From Astrocystis sublimbata (taxonomy: Eukaryota > Ascomycota > Sordariomycetes > Xylariales > Xylariaceae), in contig JAJNNY010000011.1 of the NCBI GenBank assembly GCA_022453515.1, forward strand, positions 773,205 to 837,204: 64,000 nucleotides of DNA. The letters are read 5' to 3'. Positions 1 through 11,168 of this stretch are shown piece after piece; position 1 is the stretch's first letter, and each line of letters starts with the position of its first letter. Under the pieces are notes generated by a model. It saw only the letters and a program-made list of their open reading frames with translations. It was not told the DNA's origin and did no database searches. The position numbers and the translations under genes were made by a program.

Positions 1-1456
1 CGTTGGTAAGAGCAGGAGCCTCTTGTTCCATGGGAGTGTGGATACCGTTAGTGAGGTGGGTGGTGGTGGTGGTGGTGACAGCAGGAGTCCACTGCTCCAT
101 GGTGAAGGGTGCGGCAGCGGTGTTAGCAGCATTGGCAGTGTTGGCTTCATGAGCATCAATTAAGGCAAGCGCCATCGAAGCCACACTTCGGAGACCAAGG
201 ACCGTGACCAGGCTCATCTCCGTGCCTTCCTCGACACCCTCCTCCGCCACTGCTCCCTGTGTTTCGGCAGCAGCGCGTTCGATAGGAGAGGCAGGGGCTG
301 CGGTAGTGGTCATGGTGGCGGTAGGAGTGAATGAGCTCTCTGCTGCTTCAAAAGTGGCAGGAACTGGGATAGGGGTGGTGGAAGGGGCGCGGACAGCACC
401 GAATGAGGCGACAGAGGAGGTACCAGACGACGGACCAGATGAAGCAGGAGCAGAAGTAATGGGCGAGACGGTAGGCGTTCGCACGACCGGGGGCGGTGGT
501 GGTGGCATGTTGGCGCTGGTGGTGGCGCTGGTGCTGGTGGTTGCGGCAGCAGTGGGAGTCTCGGGATCCATGGCAATGAGCGAGCACTGTTGGTAAAAAA
601 ATAAAAAGTAAGTATTCTCCAGTGAATGACCTTTTTTTCTTTCATCGTGAAGCTGGGCTGAAGCTCTGTAGACGCTGTGGGGAGGGTTGAGGGCGAAGAG
701 TAGGTTGTGAATGGTAGTGGATTCAGGGGTTTGGTGTGGGTGAATGTGTGTGTGTGTTACACAACTGTGGTGTGGTACAAGAATGGGGTGGCCGATGGAA
801 AGACCACTTGTTGTTTTGGGGGAGAGTGAAAGATGATAGTGATTCCATGAGAGTCGGCGATGCGTGTGCTTCTTGCTGCCTGTTGAGGACTGGCTGGCGA
901 TGCTCGAACGACTTCAAGGGAGAGGGGTGGACAGAGATACACACAGAGAGAGAGGGAGATGGAGAGAGACAGGTAGAGAGGGAGTGAATGTATTTGTGCG
1001 CGCACACACTATCTTGGGAGCAAGAAGCCAAGAGTCAAGAGTCGGGGAAAGCTGAGAGGGAGTCAAGAGCCAACAATTTGGACAGAGCCTAGAATGTCGA
1101 GCGACATGTTGTTAAAGTTCAAGAGGGATAACATGGCTTACAGTCAGATACGGTCTCTGAGAACATCGCTCGCATGAAACGCCGTAGCTATCAGCCACGC
1201 AGCGGAGATGCGCCTCACGGCACTGCCTGCAACTAGAGACGACCCGTGGGCCTCCAATACGTCTGCGCTTGCGTCGAACCATGGTAGGAGCAGAGGATGA
1301 TGTTGCTGCGGTAGCAGTTCTTCTCTTGGTCTTAGGTTTTGCTGCCACGGTCGCGGGGGTGAAGGTGGAAGTTGTGACGGATGGAGGCAAGGTTGGGAGA
1401 GGAGTGCGGGAGGTGGGTGGGTTTTGTGTGTGGAAGATTTGGACATTTTTTTCCAT
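1..1456 (-). CDS. Zn2Cys6 (GAL4-type) transcription factor, N-terminal part, runs off the left edge
   Basis: Nuclear DNA-binding regulator of the fungal binuclear zinc cluster class. Exon 1 is 1142-1456 (105 codons from the ATG at 1456). It has a Ser/Thr/Pro-rich N-terminus, a basic stretch (RRKRRR) and then the cluster CRQCREAHLRC...CERC. The sixth cysteine is missing from exon 1. Exon 2 begins at 586 after a strong acceptor (pyrimidine run, ACCAACAG), and its first codon is TGC. Joining the two in phase 0 gives CX2CX6CX8CX2CX7C and opens a frame with no stop down to base 1. Exon 2 is low-complexity, rich in Ala, Thr, Ser and Pro. The implied intron (587-1141, 555 nt) is long for such a fungus, so a small extra exon inside it is possible. 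The fungal regulatory domain lies outside the window. The target genes cannot be inferred. Confidence 0.75.
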
Positions 1457-2468
1457 GGTGGTACTTCTTCTCCCAAGCGAGATAGGGGAGCGAGCAAACG
1501 AATGGAGCGACGTAACACGCACAACACACACGTTGTGTGGCAACAGTGGCACGAAAGGAATAACGAGATGTCAAAAAAACACCCAGGCTGGATCGGGAGA
1601 GCCTGAGGTGAGGGGGCGGGTTACAGATGTTCCTGGGCAGCGCGAACACATCTATCTGCTGACTGACTTGATTGTATGTTCCTAACCTGTGTACTGGCTC
1701 TGGTGCTCATTCTGATTCTAGAAGACTGAAAACATACTGGTATTTAACCATGGTGCTCTATAGACTAGAACTAGATGTTGCACCTGTAGCAGTGACACAA
1801 AGCGGATTCCTTCGCCTGCCTGCTAACGTCATTTCCTGTAGGCATACAAGCATGAGAATATGTTGCTACAGCGTCTCTTTCTGGTTCACATTTAGTGTAG
1901 GCAGCTTGGTTGTTGTTGTGAACTAGCATTTGTATTGAATAACTGCAGAGCTGCCTTGACTATGCGGCTGCTAGCCGGATGCAATGCACTTTGCCTAGCC
2001 TTAGAGCAGGAAATATTTTGACGTACAATAAATCAACTACCTAATCAGATACAATGCATTAACAATGCTTGCAGAGTAAAAATGGTAGGTTCTAGCTCTC
2101 TATCAAGGGATTAGGCAGCACCAGGCATTGTGACCCTGCAAGTCACCTGCAAGTTTCAAAGGAGTCTGCAGATAATCGGTATCTTAATCTTAAGTCATGA
2201 GAACTGTACAATGTAGATCAGGGTTGCAACTATGTGGTAAGTTGGGCTCTTCTAGCCATGGATGGTTCGAGATGATTGGATCTAGCTATGTCATATCAAC
2301 TCCCTTAACAGCCAAAGGAATAGGCAATATTATTGCGCAAGCCCAGAAGGCAGTCTCGTGACTCTCTGATAAACGCTGGAATTATCTATCAAAGCATAAT
2401 AATAAACATCCAGAATGCGTCTTAGTGAACCAAAGTTATTATCCCATTTACGACCACCTCAAACCTCT
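1457..2468. other. intergenic, no gene recognised
   Basis: Upstream of the zinc-cluster regulator and downstream of the MFS transporter. Only short unsupported frames are present. The sequence is moderately AT-rich and I see no RNA gene or repeat. Confidence 0.5.
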
Positions 2469-4782
2469 TTATGCAACCCGTCGCCTACGCCCATGCAACC
2501 CCGCCAACCAAGACGTCGCCATGAACCTGCGAATATCCTTCCCCCAGATCATAAAGACAATCAAAAACAGATTATTCACCAGCAGAATGCCCCCAAAGCC
2601 AGCCGAGATGACAACGGCATACCCGTTCTGCTGGATCCACTCCAGCACCTTGAACCCCAGACCAAAACTGACCAGCTGCTTCCCGACGTTCATGGCCATC
2701 AGCATCTCGGCCGTGTCGGCGTTGTAGCTGTCGACGGCGTAGGCGAGGGTGAAGGAGTAGAAGAAATACCCGCACCAGCTCGACATGCCGGTCCCGACGA
2801 AGAAGCCGATCCAGTGTAGATTGCGCTGCGCCGTGAGCCCGTACACTACCAGCCCGACGGGCCCGATGATCATCGCCGGCAGCATCACGCCGAGCCGCAT
2901 TTCGGCTTCGCGGATCCCGTTGTTGCGGCGCGTTAGATGGGCTGCGAGGCGGTCGGAGGTCGGCGTGAAGGGCACGGCTAGCGTGAAGCCGATGACGGAG
3001 CCGACGGCGTGGATCCCGGAGATGGACTGGGGGGAGAAGGAGGTTATGATTAGCACATCACAGCATAGAAGAGCACAGCGTAACATAGCACAATGTTAAA
3101 CTTTTACCTGACCATACAAAGATTGCGATTGTGATTGGGGTTGTGATTCTGTACTTGGTCAAAGGGACTTACTGCAGGCCAGTTATACGGCGGCGCCGTG
3201 ATCTTGATGGGAAACACAAAGCTGAACGCCAGCCCGCCCAGGCCGATCGTGATGCCGAACGAAGTGATCACCCACAGGACCTGGGGCACGAGGAAATACG
3301 ACAGTGATCGCCAGAGCAGTGTGAAGAACGGCACAGTCGGGTCACTGCGGCCCCATGGCGAAAGTGTGGCGAGGAACGGCTTGCGAACGGGGATATTAGG
3401 GGTTGTTGTCGCAACATGCTCGACTGCGAAAGCTTCGGGTTTGTTGTCCTGGGTTTCGTCGACTGCGGTGGTTTTGGTTGAGTGGATCGGGGTGGTGGTG
3501 GTGGTGGTTGGAGTGGTGGCTTTCTGTCGCTGGTAGGAAGTCTCTTCGACGAAGAGAAAGGCGAAGATGAAGAGCACAGTGGCGAAGGCTAGGATCACGT
3601 AGAAGAACAGGCGCCATGAGTAGGGCGTCGGCAGCATGTATGCCGCTGGGAGGGACGCGAGGGCCGCTAGACACAAGGCGACTGTGGGAGAGGGAAGGCA
3701 AGTAAGTCAGTAAATAGGTATGTAAGTAGCACTATAGCGAACCGAACAGTGAACACCCTCCTCTCACACAGCTGTCTACCTACCTACCTTACTGACATTA
3801 CCTACCTCTACCTACCTACCTACCTATATCCATAGATAGGTAGATAGTAATAAACTTGCTGAGACAAGATGGGGTGTAGATGGATGTAAGTAAGCGAGAC
3901 ACTCACAGGTGTAGTACCCGAGCATGATGCCGCGCTCATGAAGGAAGAAAATGTCATTCACAAGCTGCACGGGCAGGGCCTCGCAAATTCCAGCCCCAAG
4001 GCAGTGGACGATACGTGCAGCCATGAGACTGCCGAAGCTGTTCGCCCGAGAACATGCCGCGAGTCCGGCTATGAACTGTTTGTTTGCTTGCCACATTAAC
4101 TACTGCGCTAATTATCTCCTCTTCGTCATAGGTCGGCAGGTAGTTCGGCAGAGTTCCCGGGGATACACAGAAAGAAATGGAGCAGATAGGAAAGCAAAGG
4201 TGAGGTCAGGTGAACAGAGCGAGTGACCTACCGCCGCCAGACTCCCCAGCATTACAGGCCTTCGGCCAAATCTCAGGTAGAGCGGCACAAGCAGCCAAGA
4301 CGTGAGCCCGTACACCAGGTTGGGATACGTAATCAGCGTTGAGGCTTCGGCCTGTGAGACATTGAACGTCTGCGACCAGAGCGTGATGTACGGCCCCACT
4401 CCCAGCAGGGCCGAGTTGCCGAGGAACGAGTAGACGCAGATGATGATGAGGATCATCATCTTCTTGAACTTCGTCCACTGCAGAGGGTCGTTCGGGTCCT
4501 CTGCGGGCACCGGGTACAGGGCCTGGCCGTAGCCCGTGTCGTCGCCATCTGTCGGGTGTTAAATCACGTGAATGGGAGGGGAGAGAGCCGTGGACCATTG
4601 TTTGAAGCGGCTCACCCTTTGCTTTGACGATGACCGTGCCTGGGATGTCGCCTTCGTGGGCATGGCTATGGAACAGTCATTAGTTGACAGAATCTACACA
4701 TTTCTGACTAGACACACCTGTGTACGAGATGTTTCCCTGCCTCATGCGGGTCTTCGCTGCTGATGTGCATCATATTGACCAT
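2469..4782 (-). CDS. MFS transporter, DHA1/HOL1-like, 6 exons, 563 aa
   Basis: Plasma-membrane or organellar proton-coupled carrier; substrate unknown. Exons run 4718-4782, 4616-4665, 4232-4548, 3907-4099, 3173-3681 and 2469-3026, and every junction keeps frame. The N-terminus carries PGTV and then DPNDPLQW, a signature I associate with fungal DHA1 drug or ion carriers. Hydrophobic helices follow, with RFGRRP in the loop between helices 2 and 3. A long polar central loop (ETSYQRQ then Thr-rich) separates the two six-helix halves. The second half ends in a basic tail (GRRRRVA). The start at 4782 is chosen because the first exon is needed to read into the conserved PGTV segment; the next in-frame Mets (codons 4 and 5) are alternatives. 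Intron 4 contains a TACC/TAGG tetranucleotide tract. About 563 aa is normal for the family. Confidence 0.85.
3777..3850. repeat. TACC/GGTA tetranucleotide tract in MFS intron 4
   Basis: Interrupted copies of CTAC or TACC, then the inverse TAGGTAGATAG. It lies wholly inside the intron 3682-3906 and does not affect coding. Confidence 0.7.
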
Positions 4783-5641
4783 TGCAATCCTTAAGCTTCT
4801 CTAACTGCTGTGGTCGCAAAGGAGAGGAGAGATTCAATCGCATCTCACTTGGCAGTCGTTCTGGGCGGTCATCGTCTATATACCGTCTAAACACCAAGCT
4901 CGCCCAGCTCTCCAACATCCCAGCTGATGCCCATGTAAAGCGGTATGCATCTCCCCATCCGAGGAGCTCATACCCCTTCAGGCAAATGAAAAACTTGTCG
5001 CAGCATGTCCATTGTTCATCTGAGGAGATGATATGCATATTGAACTCTTTAAAGCGACGCGTAGTATGCGTACTGTTACATTTACCCCACAAACCCTGTC
5101 TTCGGCTCTTGTTGATGCGGAGGAGGGTCTGGGTGAGGTGCTCGGCACGGAATCGATCGTGTGCATGCAGGCATGATGATATTAGCCGCTGGGGGCAGCG
5201 ATCTCATATCTGCTATGATGGATTATTCAAAACTTGGTAAGCATCAACACGCTATACCATATTCAAACAATGTGTGTTCACCTGGAGGTTCAACCCTTCT
5301 ATTGCAATCAGTGTGTTTGTTGATGTTGAATTGAGCATGTGATCAAGATCGGGATATGTGCTTCAGATAGGCCTGAAGCTAAACCCACCAAGCATTGAAC
5401 GTAAGACTAAGAAGGTTGAGATGCCACTACGCCAGATACTTTCTAGATTCTCCTAGCCAGCATACAGTGAACTGGTACACACTTGTTGATTCATTCATAC
5501 ATACCTACATATCCACATGACAGACATACTTTTGATACAATACAGTAGTAGTACAGCAGAACCTCGCTCATCCATCCATTTTCACCATTCCCCTCCATCC
5601 ACATCATACATGCGAATTCCACCTACACCTAGCCCTATTTC
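4783..5641. other. intergenic, no gene recognised
   Basis: Between the start of the MFS gene and the stop of the Rsm22 gene. A 116-codon frame (4742-5092, minus) overlaps the MFS first exon in another frame and has no recognisable domain. Confidence 0.5.
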
Positions 5642-8272
5642 TCATCTTCCTCCCCCCCCATCATCCTTCATCAAGTCCCTCAAAAACTCCTTCGACCCGA
5701 CCTGGTCCTTACCCTTCCTCCCCCTCTTAACCCTCGCCCTCCTCTCTTCCTTCCCTTCCTTCCCCTTCCCTTTCCCTTTCCCTTCCCCTTTCCCATCCCC
5801 ACCCTCTCTCGCACCATAGATCCCCCCATCGTTAGCATCCAGCGTGATAACCCTCGTCTTACCCGCCCTCGCCGCCGCCTGCGCGCGCACGCCCCCATCA
5901 TTAGGCGCGACACCGCCCTTGCCTAGCCTCACGACGCGAGGAACGCGCGTCTTGGCCCCGAGGGCCCACAGATCGCCCCATCTCGCCTTGCGCGCGTCGC
6001 GGTACGCCTGCTTGCTGTAGGACTTGGGCACGGTCCAGCGCTCGATGGTGCCCGCCGGCGTGCACATGTCGAAGGTCACGTGGCCCTGGCGCTTGATGGG
6101 CGGCAGGAGGTTGCGCGGGAGGGAGAAGGGGTCGGGGGCCGTGGGGGCGTTCTCGAAGCCCGCGAAGGCGCTCTCGGTGAGATTGCGGCCGGTGTCGGAG
6201 GTGGAGGAGAGCATCGCTTCTAGTTCTAGGGCTATCTTCGTGAGAGTCGGAGATTCTGGATTAGTGAAAGGGGAGGGGGGTTGCGAGCCGCGCTGGATGG
6301 CGACGAAGCTGAAATCGACGTCCTCGTGATCCCTGGAAGTGGCGCCCAGGATCTTCTGCAAAAACGGCGGCCGGATGAATCGCTGCGAGAAGTGGCAGAA
6401 GTCCTTCCTGCCGTGAGTGAGCCCCGGGGTGAGATACATGGGGCAGGCCTTGTGGTTGGTGCAGGGGGCAATGATGCGGCCCTCCTCGCGGTCGCGTGTC
6501 GATTCGAGCTCGATGGCCTCGGGTCGCGGATCCGAGGTGGGCGTGACGATGAACTCGTTCAGGAGACGGGACCGCACGTCCGCGACGGCCTCGAACCCCC
6601 GCGGATGGCCCTTCTCCAGCACGATGAGGACACCGCCGTCGGGCGACAGCATTTCCCAGAGGTTGTCCAGCATAGCTTTGCGCCGGAAGTTGTCCTTGAG
6701 CGGCATCATCTGGTGCGAGGCGATGATGACGTCGAACTGCTTCCGGGGTAAGCTGGCCTCGCCGCCCTCTAGCTTATCCGGGTGGTCGCCCGAGTGCAGA
6801 TAGTCTGGTAGCCGGGGTAGGAAAGTGGTGTTGTGGAGGAATCGCGAGACACGCTGGCGCAGCTGCTCAGAGCCTACGACGGCTGTCTTCTTGCCCGGAG
6901 GGTGGAAATCCTTGCGGTTCTCTCCTCTCCCTTCTCCCTTGGCCAAGGCCCATTCGGCTCGAAGGACCTGTTCCCAAGCCACCAGGGCGGCTCCGCCGGT
7001 GCCGACGTCGAGCACGCGCGGCCCGGTGCCGTTGGCTCGGTCCATGAGGTTCGCCATCCAGTTGGGTCCTAGCCGTTTGCGGATCTCGACCAAGATGCTC
7101 ATGGTGGACGAGTACATGGCAGGCAGCAGGGTGGCGATGAAGACGTCGGCCTCGATCTCGGACATTTTGTGGTGGCTGGCGGACAGGGTGATGGGCTTCT
7201 GCTCGGCATTCCGCCTTGTGGATGGCGTCGCTACGGAGAAGGGCAGGGCAGGGCCGCCGAAGGTCTTCTCTGCGGCTTCGGTGACGTGCTTGATGTCGGT
7301 TCGGGCGAGGAGATCGGCGATAGGGGTAACAAAGTCGGCTTTGGGGAGGTGTAGTGTGGTTGGGTAGGTTCTCCATTCGCCCATGCGGGTGTAGGCGTGG
7401 GCGCGATCGGCAGGGTCGCCAAAGACGGCGTCGGGATCAGCTTCGTCTTCCTCGTCCACCTCCTCTTCGTCCTCTTCTGGCTCTTCATCTTCCTTTACTT
7501 CTTCTTGGTTGTCTTCCTGCATGTCTTTCTCAGATTGTTGCACCAAGGCAGCCTCAAAGTCCTTCTGTAGCCTGAGAAGCGCATTGAACTCGCGCTCGTT
7601 CTTGGCGACAGCATTGATGTGAGCCAAGCCGGCTTCGGATGGTAGGTCTTCTAGGTTGAATGTGCCCTCTGGAACCTCGATGGCCGAATCTTGGATTTCC
7701 TCAGCAGTGGAAGCAGCAGTAGACTGGGCCGACTCCTCCTTCTCGTACACAATCTCCTCAAACGAGCCATCTTCTGTCTCCCGTAGCACAACCTTCTCCG
7801 AGGAATCGTACTCATAGTCTTCCTGTTCTGTCTCCTCCGGGGGTATGGGCATGCCCACATCCGCAGGCGTGGTCTCGCGCAAAGGTGGGCCGTAGAGCCG
7901 TACATAGACCTTGTACTCGTCGTCGCTGAGGTAGCCCTTGGGCAGGGTGTCGCCGAAGGTACGTCTCGTCTGACGGACTATGGTTTCAATGTCGTCGGTG
8001 CCATCTGGTTTTGGGGCCTCAGGCTCGGGCGCAGAGGGCTCAGGCTGTGATTGTGATTGTGATTCTTGAAGCCTGGGCCGTGATGTCGTGAAGGCCCTCG
8101 AGCTGGGGCCAATAGTACTTGGCATTGATGTCGCATTCACATTTGCATGTGGCGAGGGCCGGCGACGGACCAGAGCTGACACCTCGGGTTGGGCAAAGGT
8201 CTTCTCGAAAAGACGCAGGACCTGGCGCCTACATTGGGGGCACGGCCTCGGCACCTTCGCAGCTGACAACAT
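5642..8272 (-). CDS. RSM22: Mitochondrial small-ribosomal-subunit assembly factor Rsm22 (METTL17-like), 876 aa
   Basis: Mitochondrial methyltransferase-like protein needed for small mitoribosomal subunit assembly (established for yeast Rsm22 and human METTL17). Single exon. The open frame extends to 8320, but I take the Met at 8272, because it begins a basic, Ala/Arg-rich N-terminus typical of a mitochondrial presequence. Residues about 150-280 are very acidic (Glu/Asp runs). The SAM-fold glycine motif RVLDVGTGG lies near residue 420, FDVIIASH near 510 and the VLEKG strand near 555. A cysteine set CTNHKACPM, followed by DFCHFSQR, lies near 600-620. In METTL17 the matching cysteines are described as binding an iron-sulfur cluster. 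The C-terminus is an extremely Lys/Gly/Glu-rich low-complexity tail with RNA-binding character. Confidence 0.92.
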   Translation of the reverse strand: MLSAAKVPRPCPQCRRQVLRLFEKTFAQPEVSALVRRRPSPHANVNATSMPSTIGPSSRAFTTSRPRLQESQSQSQPEPSAPEPEAPKPDGTDDIETIVRQTRRTFGDTLPKGYLSDDEYKVYVRLYGPPLRETTPADVGMPIPPEETEQEDYEYDSSEKVVLRETEDGSFEEIVYEKEESAQSTAASTAEEIQDSAIEVPEGTFNLEDLPSEAGLAHINAVAKNEREFNALLRLQKDFEAALVQQSEKDMQEDNQEEVKEDEEPEEDEEEVDEEDEADPDAVFGDPADRAHAYTRMGEWRTYPTTLHLPKADFVTPIADLLARTDIKHVTEAAEKTFGGPALPFSVATPSTRRNAEQKPITLSASHHKMSEIEADVFIATLLPAMYSSTMSILVEIRKRLGPNWMANLMDRANGTGPRVLDVGTGGAALVAWEQVLRAEWALAKGEGRGENRKDFHPPGKKTAVVGSEQLRQRVSRFLHNTTFLPRLPDYLHSGDHPDKLEGGEASLPRKQFDVIIASHQMMPLKDNFRRKAMLDNLWEMLSPDGGVLIVLEKGHPRGFEAVADVRSRLLNEFIVTPTSDPRPEAIELESTRDREEGRIIAPCTNHKACPMYLTPGLTHGRKDFCHFSQRFIRPPFLQKILGATSRDHEDVDFSFVAIQRGSQPPSPFTNPESPTLTKIALELEAMLSSTSDTGRNLTESAFAGFENAPTAPDPFSLPRNLLPPIKRQGHVTFDMCTPAGTIERWTVPKSYSKQAYRDARKARWGDLWALGAKTRVPRVVRLGKGGVAPNDGGVRAQAAARAGKTRVITLDANDGGIYGAREGGDGKGEGKGKGKGKEGKEERRARVKRGRKGKDQVGSKEFLRDLMKDDGGGGR
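5735..5800. repeat. purine/pyrimidine low-complexity tract in the Rsm22 tail
   Basis: CCCTTT/CCTTCC-type tract on the plus strand. On the coding strand it encodes the GKGEGKGKG-like tail of Rsm22. Confidence 0.7.
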
Positions 8273-9318
8273 GATTTTGTGCGAAGGGAGACGGATATGG
8301 GAATGGGATGTAAGATGCAAGAGAGGGCAGGGCTGCCCCTCAACAGCTTCAATTTACCCTAATTGATATTCTCGATATGGACTTTTCCATGACTTGGCGC
8401 TTGTAGGGATTAGCTCGCCACCAGACAGAACCCAAGAGCTGCAAGCTGGAGAGCTACATGTACCTAGCAGCCAATCGTGCCAATCAAAGTACCTGCATTT
8501 GTCTTAACATGCAGTACCTATGTAAGTCTTGTCATAGTTGTGAGGCGGTTGGCCAACGAATGGCAGGAAGTATTTAAGTCTTCTCTGTTTTCATAAAAGT
8601 ACCAGATAATAAGATCAGTCTAGTGAAAAGGCATCAATAGGGCTGGTGCCTTTGTGTTCCTTAATATTATCAAGGTATTTTGATGGGGTATTATTATCCT
8701 GGATCCGAGGCATCAAGAGTTACAACTACCTAAGAGCTATCACCCAGCTCTGTTCAGTTGCAGGAGCTGGTGCGGGGTTCCGTCAATCTACCTTTGCATC
8801 AACCAGCGCCTGACATCTACCCAGGGAGGGGGATAGAGCTGCTATTTTACAGGTGTACACTGGAATCTTCAAGGTCCTGCCTTAGAACAGCAGCGCTTGG
8901 GTTGGCAACATTTAATAAATTTAATAGAAATAAAGCACCTGGCAGTTTCGATTCTATGCTTGTCACAATAATGTTCATCTAAATCACCCCACACACTCAT
9001 CCATAAACACACATTCAGCTTCGTAGCAGTGCCATGACCAGTACACAATACCTGAGTCAAAAGTTGTAAGTTGTATCATGGGTGTACCTATACGAAAGAT
9101 TTGGCAGTCGCTTGTGATTCAATCATGAAAGGTATCTGAGATATGCGCAAAGAAACTGTGTATACACCGTGAAACGCCCGTTGCTAAATGCCCTCCCTCT
9201 TGTTCATACAAAGACTCACTTCAAGGTTTTCCGCCCACGCAAGCACTTAGATTCTGTGCCAACAGGTCTGAAATCGAGAAGTAGACAAGTAGTCATTCAC
9301 CCATCTCGCCTGTCGCAA
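8273..9318. other. intergenic, no gene recognised
   Basis: About 1 kb between the Rsm22 start and the thioredoxin stop. It should contain the Rsm22 promoter. No convincing coding frame or RNA gene is seen. Confidence 0.5.
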
Positions 9319-10143
9319 CTAGCTGCCACCGAGGTCGGCCAATGTCCGAACACCACCGACACCGCCAGCCGGTCTGCCCGAAGCACTGGCGCCTCCTGGT
9401 GGCTTGCCGCTGCCGCCTGCTCGTGCGGGTGCTGCCTGGGGTCTTGGTTTGTGCAGGTTGAAGTCGGATCGCTCGGCGGCTTTGTAGGGGTCAAACTAGA
9501 CATCATGAGGTGTGATTAGTAGATGTATAAATGCATGCGCATGTGTAGACTGTGGGGTGGATGCCGCTTTCATCAGGGGAGAAGTCGAAGAAGCGTTGGG
9601 AGAACTCACAGACAACAGAGACACAAAGTAGAGTCCAAAGAAAGTCAAGAGCGCATTGAAGAAGTGGAACAGGCTGAAGCTTGACCACGACCTCCCGCCA
9701 CCCAGTGTGTTTCCCCCCGCCCTCCGACCGGGCGCTGTGTTCCCACTGCCACCACTGCCACCTAGCGTCCTACCCGGCATGGCGAACGAGGCACCGGGCG
9801 CAGTGACACCGGCAGACTTGACGGCCTTCTCGACGGCGGCGGTCAGGGCGGGCGGGTTGGCGCCACGGATGGTGTCGGCAACGGAGCCGTTCTTGAAGAC
9901 GAGAAAGGTGGGCATGGCGCTGACACCATGCTGCTGGGCGATGGACTGGTGGTTGTCGACGTTGACCTTGCAGAAGGCGATGCGGCCCGGCTTGGCGTAC
10001 TTGGTCGCCAGCGACTCGAACGTCGGCGCAATCATCTTGCAGGGGCCACACCAGTCGGCGTAGAAGTCGGTGATGACCACGGTTGTCGAGGACAGGATGC
10101 GCTGCCACTCGCCCGATGAGGCGATGTTGGTGATCCCGCTCAT
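9319..10143 (-). CDS. Thioredoxin with C-terminal membrane segment and Gly/Pro-rich tail, 236 aa
   Basis: Exon 1 is 9610-10143 (178 codons) and exon 2 is 9319-9495, with an intron of 114 nt (GTGAGT...GTCTAG). Residues 1-105 form a complete thioredoxin fold. The redox motif is WCGPC (Cys32, Cys35), with the cis-Pro motif MPTF and the KVNVD strand present. Unlike a plain 105-aa thioredoxin, it continues through a Gly-rich linker (about 115-155) into one hydrophobic helix (about 158-177). The tail after that is Ala/Gly/Pro-rich and ends TLADLGGS. The layout predicts a membrane-anchored thioredoxin with a cytosolic redox domain. The tail (Gly-rich, one helix, polar end) faintly recalls the SelK/SelG class of small ER proteins, but that is inference only. 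Confidence 0.85.
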
Positions 10144-11168
10144 GGTGTAGCTGGTGATTGGGTGGCGGCGCAGAATCGGTGATCAAGGTGAGGGTTTTGT
10201 CTGTGCTGGCGCAACGTCTGGATTATCGGGACAATGTGATAATGCGATGGTGGAAGGACAGAAAGGGTTCTATTGTCGGTGGATGAGGACAGATGGCGTG
10301 AAGCGTGGTAAGCACCTGGTAAAATGAAGTCTTGGTATCGCGGTAGGTACAGAGTAACGGATGGTGGGGGAAGCCAACAATGACATCTTGCCTTACAAAT
10401 CTACAAGTGAATTTACCTGGCCACATGTATCAGGGGGGGACAGGCGGTGGTCCAGGCGAGCCAGGCGCCAGGGTCTCCTGGGGGCAGGCCTGGTCCCCTG
10501 GATCTCCCAGGTCACTGCCGCTAATCTCGATGAGGTATTTTATTTTCATTTTACCGATCTACCTTGCTGGCTGGCTTCTTGTTTACTACCTATTCTATGG
10601 GTGAACTCTTTCCCACCTGAATCAGCCCAATTTGACTGAGAAATCCGTAGAATTTCTGGTAACCCTAAATTAACAGCTAGAAAAACATAAGCGTAAGTTA
10701 GATATTTCCCTGAGTTTAACGTTGGGGAAAATCTCAAGACTTGCTAGAGCTGGAAAGACAAGTACCCCCGTACCTATCAAAAGGCATCGCATGGCTTCCG
10801 TAGATCTTAGCGGGTCTTTTAGCGCTCCAACAGAGCTCTACGTCCCTCTTCATCAGCGACCTAGCGCCCGTAAGGGGGAGGTGGTAAGCCATGCGGTTAC
10901 AATTCTGCCGGCACAACTTTTCGCAGTCCACCTCAGCGCTGTATCGTTCCACCCTACCTACACCTACCCGCCTCGAGATACCCTCACTTACATGCATGCC
11001 GATAAGACATAGCAACTGAAGACACTCCCTCACTCCCGGTGCAAGACACTTGAGCACTAGGTATTCATATATATACATATATATACATATATGTATATAT
11101 AAAATTCCTATCAATCATCATACCTGCACGCAGTGTCTGTCTCCTGGCACGCATCTTGGCTCCATATC
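10144..11168. other. intergenic between divergent thioredoxin and SPOUT genes
   Basis: Shared upstream region of two divergently transcribed genes. It contains a GC-rich stretch with CCAGG/CCTGG repeats (about 10,440-10,510) and an AT dinucleotide tract near 11,067. No coding frame is supported. Confidence 0.5.
11067..11104. repeat. TA/CATA simple repeat
   Basis: Alternating TATATA and CATATA units about 65 bases upstream of the SPOUT gene start. Confidence 0.8.

Noticed and set aside
204..596. 130-aa plus-strand Gly/Val-rich frame
   Set aside because: Antisense shadow of exon 2 of the zinc-cluster regulator, whose strand has a good splice acceptor and an open frame to the edge.
4742..5092. 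116-aa minus-strand frame
   Set aside because: Overlaps the MFS first exon in another frame and has no motif.
8273..8320. Sixteen-residue N-terminal extension of Rsm22
   Set aside because: The first Met gives a His/Ser-rich stretch; the Met at 8272 begins a normal mitochondrial presequence. Not excluded outright.
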